NCBI GenBank assembly: GCA_029251525.1
Contig: JAQXDE010000036.1
Span: 58,438 to 122,437, forward strand
From: Saprospiraceae bacterium
GTDB taxonomy: Bacteria > Bacteroidota > Bacteroidia > Chitinophagales > Saprospiraceae
Reading direction: 5' to 3'
DNA: 64,000 bases
Both the position numbers and the translations under genes were made by a program. Below the pieces are notes generated by a model. The model had not been told where the DNA came from. It ran no database searches and saw only the letters and a list, made by a program, of their open reading frames with translations. Below, in pieces: positions 45,938-55,343 of the stretch (the first letter of the stretch is position 1; each line of letters opens with the position of its first letter).

Positions 45938-47081
45938 TAGTATTATTTTTATAAAATTCAATTTTTCCATCTTGTCGGATACTCCAGAAGCCATCTCGCT
46001 CACATGATTTTGCAACGATTTCAAATAAGTGAGGAGTGATATAAATTTTAGGTTGAAATTTGCACTTTGAATTTTTTAAATCAGGAATTGTAAATTGATT
46101 AAGATTATTCGTGTATATCTTGTTTTTATTTTTATAATCTACTTGTTGAAAATATAAATTCCACAAGGCCCATTTTATTTTATCATCAGAATGTTCAATA
46201 AAATCAATAGTTTCTACTCCTACAATTTTATCTGAAAATTGAACAAAGCCCCATTGTTCTGGCATGTGCATATTGATAAAACCAGTTGGTGACCAAACCC
46301 AATTATCTGCAGGATATGGTTTACTTGTTTTTGGATCAATAGCTTTTTGGTAATTTCCATTTTTATTGTTCATAGTCCAATCTACTCTAGAAAAATTGAC
46401 ACGCCATTGGTCCCCATCTTTTGGGATTTCTTTTGTATTGGAAAATTCTTTGAGTGCTAACCAAGGAATTGCCATTTCTACTGCCCAATATTGATCTTCA
46501 TCTTTTGGATTATTTAGAGTTCCCTCGATGTGAATAGCAGATTTGATATTTGGAATATTCCAGTTATTTAAAACTTTATGTTGGTGGTCTGTACGATAAG
46601 GTCTAAGCAAAATTAAGTCCCACAAAGTATTAAATGCATTAACCTCTAGCTCATAGTAATTATGACTATCTCCATCAGGATCAATAAAAACTTCGAAATC
46701 ATCATCATAAAAAATAATGGTATCTCGTTGTCGTAGTTTAGCCCAAATATGGGGTTCATTCATTTCTGCATAAAAGTAAAAATAGTCTTTGTCCCAAAGC
46801 ATTTTTACTTTAGTATCGTGAGTTGGCTTAGGTTTTAAATCTCCTTCGATGTCTACAAATTTATTGGTCCAAGAAGCATTTTGCCAATCTGATTCATCCG
46901 CTTTTCCATCTATATTTAAAGGAATATTATTTTGGTAACAAACATATTTTTCGGGAGCAAAAGGAATGGGGTATTGATAAGAAGGTTTATCTTCAACTGT
47001 AATTAAAGCACCAATAGTTGGTTCTTTTTCTTTGCAAGAAAAAGCTAAAATTAAAGCAAGAAAAAATAATAAATTTCTCAT
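45930..47081 (-). CDS. CBM9-like carbohydrate-binding lipoprotein
   Basis: A 383-residue lipoprotein with a signal and lipobox ending at Cys16 (LAFSC), then charged KEKEP, which could favour surface exposure. The region about 55-270 matches carbohydrate-binding family 9-like domains (PLNIDGKADESDWQNASW, LWDKDYFYFYAEMNEPHIWA, FEVFIDPDGDSHNYYELEVN, YWAVEMAIPWLAL). The C-terminal 110 residues are of no clear family. It is the first gene of a four-gene minus-strand unit (then sulfatase, heme membrane protein and ThuA fusion). Glycan capture at the surface is the likely role. Confidence 0.88.
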   Translation of the reverse strand: MRNLLFFLALILAFSCKEKEPTIGALITVEDKPSYQYPIPFAPEKYVCYQNNIPLNIDGKADESDWQNASWTNKFVDIEGDLKPKPTHDTKVKMLWDKDYFYFYAEMNEPHIWAKLRQRDTIIFYDDDFEVFIDPDGDSHNYYELEVNAFNTLWDLILLRPYRTDHQHKVLNNWNIPNIKSAIHIEGTLNNPKDEDQYWAVEMAIPWLALKEFSNTKEIPKDGDQWRVNFSRVDWTMNNKNGNYQKAIDPKTSKPYPADNWVWSPTGFINMHMPEQWGFVQFSDKIVGVETIDFIEHSDDKIKWALWNLYFQQVDYKNKNKIYTNNLNQFTIPDLKNSKCKFQPKIYITPHLFEIVAKSCERDGFWSIRQDGKIEFYKNNTNE

Positions 47082-47118
47082 TAATTTTTTTTTGATACCT
47101 TTAAACTAAACTTTTATT

Positions 47119-49881
47119 ATGAATTTTATGCGAATCAACTTAATCAATTTTCCATTTTTTTCAAGAAAAGATGTTTTTTTAATTTTTATTCTATTTGCTC
47201 TAAATAATTCTACATTTGCTCAAAATAGTTCGGTGAAATTCCAAGTAGTTGATGCATTAAATGGACGATTGACCCCTGCTCGGTTAACAGTGCTCAAAGA
47301 AGGATTACCTTATGAGGTTGAGGTGGATTCTAAATTGCAAATAGCAAGTCGGGAGAATACGATTTACACATCAAGTGGTACAGGTGAGTTAACGCTTCCT
47401 TATGGAAAATATGAATTCTGGTTTGGAAAAGGGATGGAGTATTCTGTTGATATTAAGCAAGTTAACATTCAATCTGATTCGACCCTATTTATTTCTGCTA
47501 TTTTGGCAAAAGAAATTAATACAGATGGATTTGTGGGTGGTGATATGCATTTGCATACGCTAACTAATTCTGGACATGGGGATGCTAATTTAGCTGAACG
47601 AATAATTTCTTGCACAGCAGAAGGATTAGATTGGGCTGTCGCAACTGATCATAATTTTATTACAGATTATGAGCCTTACATGAAAGAAATTGGAATATTT
47701 GGATTAATGAAAACTACGATTGGAAATGAAGTAACTACTCCAATCGGTCATTTTAATACTTTCCCATTAGCGGCTATAAGTAAGCCCGTCGATAGTAAAA
47801 TTAAAAACGGAAATATTTTATTTGAAAATATTCGTTCTGCATCAAAAAATGATGTTGTAATTCAAATCAATCATCCACGATGGGTTGCTGCCGATTATTT
47901 TAATACAAAAGGGTTGGATATTTATTTTGGAAATGTTGTAAAGGACGAAGAATGGAGTTGGGATTTTGATACCTATGAAGTCTTAAATGAAAATTATCAA
48001 TTAGGTTGGACAACAGCTCCAAACAATTTACAATCTGTAAAACGAGATTGGTTTAACATGATGAGCAGAGGTATTCGGAAAACTGGGATTGGAAATTCAG
48101 ATAGCCACACTGTGGTAAGCGCCATTGCAGGAGTTCCTCGAAGTTATATTTTGAGCTCATCAGATGTCCCGAATGAGATTGACGATAAAGAGTTGGTTAA
48201 AAATATTAAAGCACAACGAGTGAGTGTAGCTTGTGGGATATTTCCTCAAATTATGGTTGATGGTAAAAATGCTATAGGAGAGACTTATGCTAGTGCAAAT
48301 AAAACAATACAGTTACAACTTAAAGTACAAGCTGCTTCTTGGATTAGTTGTTCTAAGGCTGAGTTAGTGAAAAATGGAATAGTGGTACAAGAGTTTGATT
48401 TAAAACGCACGGAAAATAATGTTTGTTTGGACACTATAATTGCTGTTCAACCAGAAAAAGATAGTTGGTACCTTTTGATTGCGCATGGAGACCAACCTAT
48501 GTTTCCTATGGTTGGAAAGCCAGAAAAACCAGTAAAACCACTAGGATTTACTAATGCTGTATGGGTGGATGCTGACGGTAATAATAAAATTTTAAGTGTG
48601 TTTGATTATGCTAAAAAAGTAGTAGATGGAAATGCCAATAATTTAAAGGCATTAACTCTAATCCTTGAAAAAGAACGAGATATTATTCCCTTCGCTTTTT
48701 ATCATTTGTTTTCTAAAAATCATAAGAACGCAGTTCCTGTTGCAAAATCATTTTTTAGAAAAGCTAATACTGAACAAAGAAGGATGCTCTTTAGAGAATT
48801 GGCAAAAACAGATATTGATAATGCACAAAAAACATTAGAAGGTTTTCAAGAAGAAGAGTTGACCCCTTTGGAAGAAGTAGTTTTGACTTCTTACTTATAT
48901 TTTCCATTACGAAAAAGTAGATTAGATAATTTTAAGAGAAGAAAAAATACAAAGTTGGATGAACATTTAAATTATTTAGAAACGAAGTTTACTTATATCA
49001 ATTCGGGTGCAATTCAACATCAAGCATTAATTGGATGGAATAAAAACAATACACTTCCGAATATGTGGGAAAACATAACGGCTGATAGAAATGCCTTTTT
49101 TAATTTTTCTAAAAAACAAGGAGGATCATATTTTCTGAAAAGTAATTGGAAAATGCGAAAGGATACTACCTTGCATTTTTTCCTACAAACCAAGAAAAAG
49201 GTCAATTATTGGCTGAATGGGGAAATAGTAAACTCAATTAATTCTAATTCAGATTTAAATATTTCAAATAAAATAATTCCATTTAATTTAAAAAAAGGAA
49301 GTAATGAATTAATACTGCAATTTTCTTCTGCAACGGAAAGTAGCCTTTGTTTTCATCAAGCAAGTGAGGATATGCTCCTTGATCCTCTAGTGGAAATTGA
49401 GGAAATTGACCATTTAGCTAGAAATAAATCTGTGGAATATTTAACCGATTATAATTTTAAATATCATGGACATGGGGAAGCTTTGACAGACGGTTATCGT
49501 GGGACATCTGATTATAAAGGTCAGCTTTGGCAGGGATGGGTGGGAAGTGATGCTAAGATTATTTTAAACTTAGGAAAAGAGGAACTGGTAACTGAAATTA
49601 AGGTGGGTTTTTTGGTGAATCAAGGGGCTTGGATATTTTCTCCTGCAAGTATTGAAATTTTAATATCTAGCGATGGAGATAATTTTACTTCTGTTTCTGT
49701 TGAAAAATTAGATGCTCTTACTTCAAGTAGTTCCCAGGTGAAAACAATTGGAACTAAAATTTCATCACAGAAAGTCAAGTTTGTTAAAGTTATTGCAAAA
49801 AAAATTAAAGCGCTCCCAGATTGGCATTCTTCCAAAGGAAATGATGGTTGGATTTTTCTTGATGAAGTGATTGTGAAATAA
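47119..49881 (+). CDS. PHP-type (CehA/McbA-like) metallohydrolase with discoidin-like C-terminal module
   Basis: A 920-residue secreted protein. The N-terminal signal ends near residue 35 (NNSTFAQ). A beta domain precedes a PHP-type metal-dependent hydrolase region of about 140-420, with metal ligands in GGDMHLHTLTNSGHGD, WAVATDHNF, IGNEVTTPIGHF, NHPRW and GNSDSHTV. This is the CehA/McbA group, whose studied members cleave esters and carbamates and whose natural role in glycan loci is unknown. A helical region (about 505-640) and beta domains follow, ending in the shared discoidin-like module (about 775-920, GWIFLDEVIVK). It is divergent from the CBM9-like gene with a 37-bp gap and convergent on the sialidase with nine bases between stop codons. 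Confidence 0.85.
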   Translation: MNFMRINLINFPFFSRKDVFLIFILFALNNSTFAQNSSVKFQVVDALNGRLTPARLTVLKEGLPYEVEVDSKLQIASRENTIYTSSGTGELTLPYGKYEFWFGKGMEYSVDIKQVNIQSDSTLFISAILAKEINTDGFVGGDMHLHTLTNSGHGDANLAERIISCTAEGLDWAVATDHNFITDYEPYMKEIGIFGLMKTTIGNEVTTPIGHFNTFPLAAISKPVDSKIKNGNILFENIRSASKNDVVIQINHPRWVAADYFNTKGLDIYFGNVVKDEEWSWDFDTYEVLNENYQLGWTTAPNNLQSVKRDWFNMMSRGIRKTGIGNSDSHTVVSAIAGVPRSYILSSSDVPNEIDDKELVKNIKAQRVSVACGIFPQIMVDGKNAIGETYASANKTIQLQLKVQAASWISCSKAELVKNGIVVQEFDLKRTENNVCLDTIIAVQPEKDSWYLLIAHGDQPMFPMVGKPEKPVKPLGFTNAVWVDADGNNKILSVFDYAKKVVDGNANNLKALTLILEKERDIIPFAFYHLFSKNHKNAVPVAKSFFRKANTEQRRMLFRELAKTDIDNAQKTLEGFQEEELTPLEEVVLTSYLYFPLRKSRLDNFKRRKNTKLDEHLNYLETKFTYINSGAIQHQALIGWNKNNTLPNMWENITADRNAFFNFSKKQGGSYFLKSNWKMRKDTTLHFFLQTKKKVNYWLNGEIVNSINSNSDLNISNKIIPFNLKKGSNELILQFSSATESSLCFHQASEDMLLDPLVEIEEIDHLARNKSVEYLTDYNFKYHGHGEALTDGYRGTSDYKGQLWQGWVGSDAKIILNLGKEELVTEIKVGFLVNQGAWIFSPASIEILISSDGDNFTSVSVEKLDALTSSSSQVKTIGTKISSQKVKFVKVIAKKIKALPDWHSSKGNDGWIFLDEVIVK

Positions 49882-49890
49882 ATAATACGT

Positions 49891-51864
49891 TCACTCAATT
49901 AAAATTTCATCGATAAATAACCAAGGTGGAGTTCCTTTTCCATCGTGCCAATCTGGTATACTTGAAATATTTTTCAACACCACTTTTACGAATTTTGCTT
50001 TATCTTTTGGAAATGTAACTTCTTCAAAGTGAAGACCAGTAGTGTCTCCTTCTTTAGTAGAATTTAATCTTTTGGTATTTTTTAATGTAAAATCCTTTCC
50101 ATCTTCAGAGCAATAAACTTCAATAGAGTCTGGCATAAAAATCCATGATCCATGATCAGATAAAAGACTAGCTGTAACTTTTTGGATATTAGTTTTTTTC
50201 TCGAACTCAATTAGAGTAGTTAAATCACCTCCAGTAAATCCCATCCAATGGGAAGTACGAAAATTGGTTGTTCCCTTTTTTCGATCTATCAAACCATTTG
50301 CTCCTGTGCCTGGATAATCTTTATGAGGCGTTTGGTCGATGGAAATATTTTTAATCGGTAAAGGTTTTCCTAATTTTATTAATCTGGCAGAAATAGTTTT
50401 GCTTGGTAAGCATTGAGGATGATATGCTTTTACTTTTAAAATTGCAGAGTTGGTTAAAATTATTTCATTTGAAAAAAGTGGAGATTGCTCGGTCGGTAAA
50501 GCCCCATCTAAAGTATAATGAATCCTCACATTTTCAAGTCCTAATAATAATTTTATATTATTCTTTTCCTCAAAAAATATTGATTCACTTTTAATAATTG
50601 GAGGCGATAAAACAAAATCGAATTCCTTTGAATAAGGATCACTTTTATTGATCACTTTTTTGACAAATTGATTATCTGTTTGATTTTTCCCATTAATGAG
50701 CCATTCATAATTAAAGTTAGCAAAATGAATTCCATTATCATTTCCATGCTCATATAACAATCCAATTACATTGTTGTCTTGAATCACTAAATCAGAGTAA
50801 GCACTTTCTCCTGCTCTAACTGTACGACTCAATAGCCAATTTTGTCCATCATCGTAACTCACTCTTACGGTCATATTTTCTCTTCGTTCTTTACTATTTG
50901 GATTAGAAAATAATAGAACTTGGTGATTATCAGGGGTTGTGTATTCGATAATACTTGCTTGGCAAACTGGAGAGGGAAGTTGTGAATCAAAATATGTACT
51001 ATCCCAACTGGTACCACCATCATTACTAATGGCAACCAACCGCTCCTTTTGACTACCACTTTGTTGCCGAATATTTTGCATAACCCGACCATCCGATAAC
51101 TCTACTGCATGAGATTCATTACTACTCAGGACGTCTATAGTTTTACTCAATTGCCAAGTTGTTCCGTGATCATCACTATAAAATGCATGTGCCTGATAAT
51201 CATTGAAATTTTTTCTAGGTGAACCCACCGAATGATTGGCTGGAACCAAAATCCGCCCTTTATAGGTATTTTGTTTTAATTGAATAGCATGACCAGGTGT
51301 ATTTGCATAGGATCGCCAATCTTGTTTGAAAGTATATTTTGGATTAGCTCTAGGTGTATTTGGGCGATGAACTGATGTTGTAATATTCGTAGGGTTAGAC
51401 CAACTATTTCCATTATCAGTACTAGTGATATACCAAACTTCTCGAAGCCCATTTCCTTTTCGAACTTCACCTTCATGGTTATTTCCAGTATTGTAAAAAA
51501 GAAAGATTCTACCATCCGGATATTTTGGATCGAGCAGGTCAACGACGGGAGCGGGATTACCTGCTTGAAGTTTTCCGTTATCAGCAACGACTGACAACTT
51601 CCCCCATGAAATCCCATCAGAATTTCCTTTTCGTAATAATATATCTACATTTCCAAAATCATTGCAACCATTTACTCTTCCCTCTGCAAAGGCCAATAGT
51701 TTTCCGTTAGGAGATTTTATGATAGCAGGGATTCTATAGCAGGCATAGCCGCCTTTTCCATTTTGAAAAATTGGAACTTCACTAAAACACTGGCGAGATT
51801 GTGCCAAACTTAATGAAACACTCGAAAGTAAAAAAATAAAAAGAAGGAGAATATTTCTAGACAT
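49891..51864 (-). CDS. GH33 exo-sialidase with chitobiase-C and discoidin-like tail
   Basis: A 657-residue secreted sialidase that releases terminal sialic acid. The signal peptide begins at the chosen ATG (MSRNILLLFIFLLSS, cleavage near AQ22). A frame from 51936 extends into the GH20 coding end and is rejected. The catalytic six-bladed propeller covers about 30-400. It shows the arginine-triad motif YRIPAI, the acid-base region AEGRVNGCNDFGNVDI, four Asp-boxes (STDNGNSW, SDDHGTTW, SNDGGTSW, SYDDGQNW) and the nucleophile region ESAYSDL. The tail has a chitobiase-C-like domain (VRIHYTLDGALPT) and the shared discoidin-like module (PWLFIDEILIE). The start is ten bases after the GH20 stop, so the two are co-transcribed. 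Confidence 0.94.
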   Translation of the reverse strand: MSRNILLLFIFLLSSVSLSLAQSRQCFSEVPIFQNGKGGYACYRIPAIIKSPNGKLLAFAEGRVNGCNDFGNVDILLRKGNSDGISWGKLSVVADNGKLQAGNPAPVVDLLDPKYPDGRIFLFYNTGNNHEGEVRKGNGLREVWYITSTDNGNSWSNPTNITTSVHRPNTPRANPKYTFKQDWRSYANTPGHAIQLKQNTYKGRILVPANHSVGSPRKNFNDYQAHAFYSDDHGTTWQLSKTIDVLSSNESHAVELSDGRVMQNIRQQSGSQKERLVAISNDGGTSWDSTYFDSQLPSPVCQASIIEYTTPDNHQVLLFSNPNSKERRENMTVRVSYDDGQNWLLSRTVRAGESAYSDLVIQDNNVIGLLYEHGNDNGIHFANFNYEWLINGKNQTDNQFVKKVINKSDPYSKEFDFVLSPPIIKSESIFFEEKNNIKLLLGLENVRIHYTLDGALPTEQSPLFSNEIILTNSAILKVKAYHPQCLPSKTISARLIKLGKPLPIKNISIDQTPHKDYPGTGANGLIDRKKGTTNFRTSHWMGFTGGDLTTLIEFEKKTNIQKVTASLLSDHGSWIFMPDSIEVYCSEDGKDFTLKNTKRLNSTKEGDTTGLHFEEVTFPKDKAKFVKVVLKNISSIPDWHDGKGTPPWLFIDEILIE

Positions 51865-51874
51865 GGCTCTATTT

Positions 51875-54211
51875 TTATTCGACAATAATTTCATCAACAA
51901 ATAACCAAGCTTCGTGACCGCCCCCTTGCAAACCATCAGGAATTATTCCAAATCGTTCAATTAGCACTTTAATATATCTACCTTTTGAATTTACCTCTAT
52001 AGTTGGGTTAGCAATTTTTGTTGAACTTGTAATATCAGTTGACTCTGTAGCTAAAGTAAATTTATCTCTATCATTAGAAATAAAAATACTAACTTTTTTG
52101 GGTAAATAAATCCATTGGCCTTCACCTTTAAAAAACCGAAAACTTACTTTACTAATTTCCGTCTCCTCTTTCATATCAATTACTGCCTCCATATTTTTTC
52201 CTTCGAAACCCAACCATTCTTTATCTCCATATCGTTCATCACTACCGTTTATTCCATTGATGATCGCAGCAATTCCTCCTGCAGAATAACGAGGTTCTGG
52301 TTGTTCTTTAATTGAAATAGTTTTACCTGTGGCTTTATGAAAATTTATATTTTTTTCAAATGATCGCCCTCTTTGGACATCATTAATAAAACCAACTGCT
52401 CGCAGTTGGTTTGAAGCATCAATTGTAAAAGCATTTTTATAAATCTTTGATTGGAGAGTAGGATCAGAACCATCTAAAGTGTAAGCAATAGTTGCATTGG
52501 CAACATTTGATTTAAGTGTGGTCATTAATTGGCCATTTTGAGAAGTAAAATCTCCATCAATATCAAAAACATTCATGGCCGTATTTACACCAAAAGCTTC
52601 GAGTCTCGATAAATGAGAATTTAACCTTTTGACAAAATCTGAAAAATCTCGATTACTTTTATCTGTCCAAGCCACCTCAGCTAATGCGCAAGCTCGAGGG
52701 TAAGTCATGTAATCGAGTTGACTAGGTGAAGGGATATATTCAGTCCAAAGATTGGCTTGAACTCCTCTTATATGATGAACTTTATCTTCAGGAACTTCTG
52801 CTGGAATGGGTTCATAGCTGTAAACTTTTTCGATGGGCAAATATCCGCCAATTGCCAATGGTTCATTTTTATGTTGAGATTGGTAATAGTCGAAATAGCA
52901 ATGAGAAGTTGGGGACATAATGACATCGTGTCCTTGTGTAGCAGCATCAATTCCTCCTTGAACACCTCGCCATGACATGACTGAAGCGTTTGGTGCCAAG
53001 CCACCTTCTAAAATTTCGTCCCAACCAATAATTTTTTTGCCTTTGGAATTTAGAAATTTTTCAATTCTTTGAATAAAATAACTTTGTAGTTCCATTTCAT
53101 CTTTCAATTTATTTTCTTTCATCAGACCTTGACAAAATGCACTTTCTTTCCATTGTGTTTTTGGGCATTCATCTCCACCAATATGAATGTATTCTGACGG
53201 AAAAAGCTCAATGACTTCTAATAATACATTTTCTAAAAATGTAAATGTTTCCTCCGTAGGACAAAATACATTATTAGAAACACCCCACTTTGTCATTACT
53301 TCTAATTGACCATCAGTACAACCTAATTCAGGGTAAGCGGCAATCGCAGCCTGAGCATGACCGGGTAACTCAATCTCTGGTATAATTGTAATAAATCTTT
53401 CAGCAGCATATTTTACAACTTCTTTAATTTGTTCTTGAGTGTAAAAACCACCGTAGCGTTTTCCATCAAATTGATGCGGTTGATCATTATAATGTCCCAC
53501 TAAAGTTTCTTTTCTAAAACCTCCAACTTTTGTAAGGTTAGGGTATTTTTTTATTTCGATTCTCCATCCCTGATCCTCCGTCAAGTGCCAATGGAATGTA
53601 TTGTATTTGTGCATTCCCATCAAATCAATATATCGTTTGACATCTTCTACTGAAAAGAAATGACGAGCAACATCTAAGTGCATTCCACGATAAGAAAATC
53701 TTGGTGCATCAATAATCTCAACTTGAGGAATGTTAAATCGAAAGTTTGTTGTTTTATTTTTTGAAAAAACCTCGGAAGGCATTAGTTGTAACAATGTTTG
53801 CACGCCAAGGAATGCACCGTTAGGAGTGTTTGCTTTAAGCACAATCTCGGAAGCATTTATATTAAGTTGATAACCTTCTTTTTGAATAATATCATTGCTT
53901 TGAATAATCCGAATCAAACCTTTTTCTTGTGCCTCGCTAGTGGTGATTTCTAAACGTTTTGAAGTGGAATTTTGAATCTTGTCATTGAGGTGTTCTGCAA
54001 CTAATCTCCAATCTGTATTTTCATCAGGTATAGAAATTTGAACATTCTCACTCAGTAAAAAATTACCTTCTTTCTTTGAAAATTTTAATGGTGCTGGAAT
54101 GATGTCAGCAATACCTTGAAGTGGTGGAGTAATTGGTTCTGTCTCACAAGAACTAGTTAAAAAGATAAATAGGAATAAAATTGGAGATATTATGAATCTA
54201 GGGTTTTTCAT
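51875..54211 (-). CDS. GH20 beta-N-acetylhexosaminidase with chitobiase-C and discoidin-like tail
   Basis: A 778-residue lipoprotein (Cys22 in LTSSC). The GH20b domain covers about 35-170. The TIM barrel covers about 175-530 (RGMHLDVARHFFSVEDV, YNTFHWHLTEDQGWRIEIKK), with catalytic Asp347-Glu348 in HIGGDECPK and a substrate tryptophan in MSWRGVQGG. A chitobiase-C-like domain (ATIAYTLDGSDPTLQS, about 570-640) and the shared discoidin-like module (about 650-778, ending AWLFVDEIIVE) follow. It is 248 residues longer than the other GH20 at 26003-27595, which lacks these modules. It cleaves terminal beta-GlcNAc or GalNAc, probably after the sialidase has exposed it. It is in the operon with sialidase. 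Confidence 0.94.
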   Translation of the reverse strand: MKNPRFIISPILFLFIFLTSSCETEPITPPLQGIADIIPAPLKFSKKEGNFLLSENVQISIPDENTDWRLVAEHLNDKIQNSTSKRLEITTSEAQEKGLIRIIQSNDIIQKEGYQLNINASEIVLKANTPNGAFLGVQTLLQLMPSEVFSKNKTTNFRFNIPQVEIIDAPRFSYRGMHLDVARHFFSVEDVKRYIDLMGMHKYNTFHWHLTEDQGWRIEIKKYPNLTKVGGFRKETLVGHYNDQPHQFDGKRYGGFYTQEQIKEVVKYAAERFITIIPEIELPGHAQAAIAAYPELGCTDGQLEVMTKWGVSNNVFCPTEETFTFLENVLLEVIELFPSEYIHIGGDECPKTQWKESAFCQGLMKENKLKDEMELQSYFIQRIEKFLNSKGKKIIGWDEILEGGLAPNASVMSWRGVQGGIDAATQGHDVIMSPTSHCYFDYYQSQHKNEPLAIGGYLPIEKVYSYEPIPAEVPEDKVHHIRGVQANLWTEYIPSPSQLDYMTYPRACALAEVAWTDKSNRDFSDFVKRLNSHLSRLEAFGVNTAMNVFDIDGDFTSQNGQLMTTLKSNVANATIAYTLDGSDPTLQSKIYKNAFTIDASNQLRAVGFINDVQRGRSFEKNINFHKATGKTISIKEQPEPRYSAGGIAAIINGINGSDERYGDKEWLGFEGKNMEAVIDMKEETEISKVSFRFFKGEGQWIYLPKKVSIFISNDRDKFTLATESTDITSSTKIANPTIEVNSKGRYIKVLIERFGIIPDGLQGGGHEAWLFVDEIIVE

Positions 54212-54271
54212 TAATTTATGTTTGTTTTAAATAATACTAAATGTCTCTACCAAATATTTAAAGAGTTAGCT

Positions 54272-55324
54272 TTAAGATCTTATTAATTTTATAGGGTAAG
54301 TTTTTCCCGAATTCCATTGAGCAATATATAAATTTTCATCATCGTCTACACAAACATCATGTGGATGCTGAAATACTTGAATGGTTTGATGCATTGGTTG
54401 TAGTTTTCCATTTTTATAAATTGGATTACTTCCACCAGGCGCTGAAATTAATTCATTATTTTTATTTAAAATAGATACAAAACCTGTATTTGCACTTCCT
54501 ATTCCTGACCAAATGGTAGCTAAATAAACATCTTCTCCATGAATTACAGGACGACAGATAAATGCACCAGGTAGGGGAATTACCTCTAATAATTTTCCAT
54601 CTAAAGAAAAACGTTTTAATTCATTTCGTTGACGAGCGGTAATTAATAAGCAAGGATTATTTTTATCTCGGTCATCATAACAGATGCCATGAGCATTATC
54701 AAAAAACTCATCGCCATCTCCACGTCCTCCAAAGATATTTTTTAATTCACCCTTGGAATTATAATGCAAAATATATTGTGCGCCATATCCATCTGCTACG
54801 TAAATATCTCCGTTAGGAGTAATAGTTGTTTCTGTAGGAATATATTGCTCTGGATTTTGGTATTGCGTTGTATCTTTTGGATAGGGTAGTACTAAAACTA
54901 CTTTTCCATCAATCGTAGTTTTGATGACTTCATGTCGATTATTATCTGATATATAAAGAAAATCCTCTCCATTTTCTACGTTTAAAGTTAAACCATGTGC
55001 GCCAGGAAAATTTGTTCCCCAAACTTCAACTAATTTCCCTAACTTATCATATATAATGACATTATTTTTAGTATGGTTAGTCAAAAGGATAATCCGACCT
55101 TGAGAATCTTGGACCATTTCATGGCAATCGTTGATTGGATAAAAATCTGCATTTAATGCACCCCAGTTTAAATCAATTTTATATTGATGAGAGTTATGAC
55201 CAATGATTAGGTCTTTGAATTTTTCTTTTTTATTAAAAAATGTAGAAGTATAATTATTTTTAGCAAATAAAGAAGCTCCTCCCAATGATATTAATGATGC
55301 TCCTATAAATTTTCTTCTCTTCAT
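54272..55324 (-). CDS. NHL-repeat beta-propeller protein
   Basis: A 350-residue six-bladed propeller. The N-terminus MKRRKFIGASLISLGGASLF is a Tat-type signal. Blade motifs recur: GRIILLTNHTKNNVIIYDKL, FLYISDNNRHEVIKTTIDG, GDIYVADGYGAQYILHYNSK, and near the end PHDVCVDDDENLYIAQWNSG. His and Asp residues at blade starts (DCHEM, NAHGIC, HPHDVC) resemble metal-binding positions of peptidylglycine-type NHL propellers. Such genes travel with DUF1501/DUF1553 genes in Planctomycetes and Verrucomicrobia. No activity can be assigned; sugar or protein binding is likely. It lies between the DUF1501 and GH20 genes. Confidence 0.82.
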   Translation of the reverse strand: MKRRKFIGASLISLGGASLFAKNNYTSTFFNKKEKFKDLIIGHNSHQYKIDLNWGALNADFYPINDCHEMVQDSQGRIILLTNHTKNNVIIYDKLGKLVEVWGTNFPGAHGLTLNVENGEDFLYISDNNRHEVIKTTIDGKVVLVLPYPKDTTQYQNPEQYIPTETTITPNGDIYVADGYGAQYILHYNSKGELKNIFGGRGDGDEFFDNAHGICYDDRDKNNPCLLITARQRNELKRFSLDGKLLEVIPLPGAFICRPVIHGEDVYLATIWSGIGSANTGFVSILNKNNELISAPGGSNPIYKNGKLQPMHQTIQVFQHPHDVCVDDDENLYIAQWNSGKTYPIKLIRS

Positions 55325-55343
55325 TATGTTTGATTAGGTAATC

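Noticed and set aside
45938..46024. Extended start of the sulfatase gene
   Set aside because: The extra 29 residues lie inside the CBM9-like gene and would bury the lipoprotein signal. The ATG at 45937 fits the signal and the tight operon overlap.
51865..51936. Extended start of the sialidase gene
   Set aside because: The extra 24 residues lie mostly in the GH20 coding end and place the signal peptide internally. The ATG at 51864 is the natural start.
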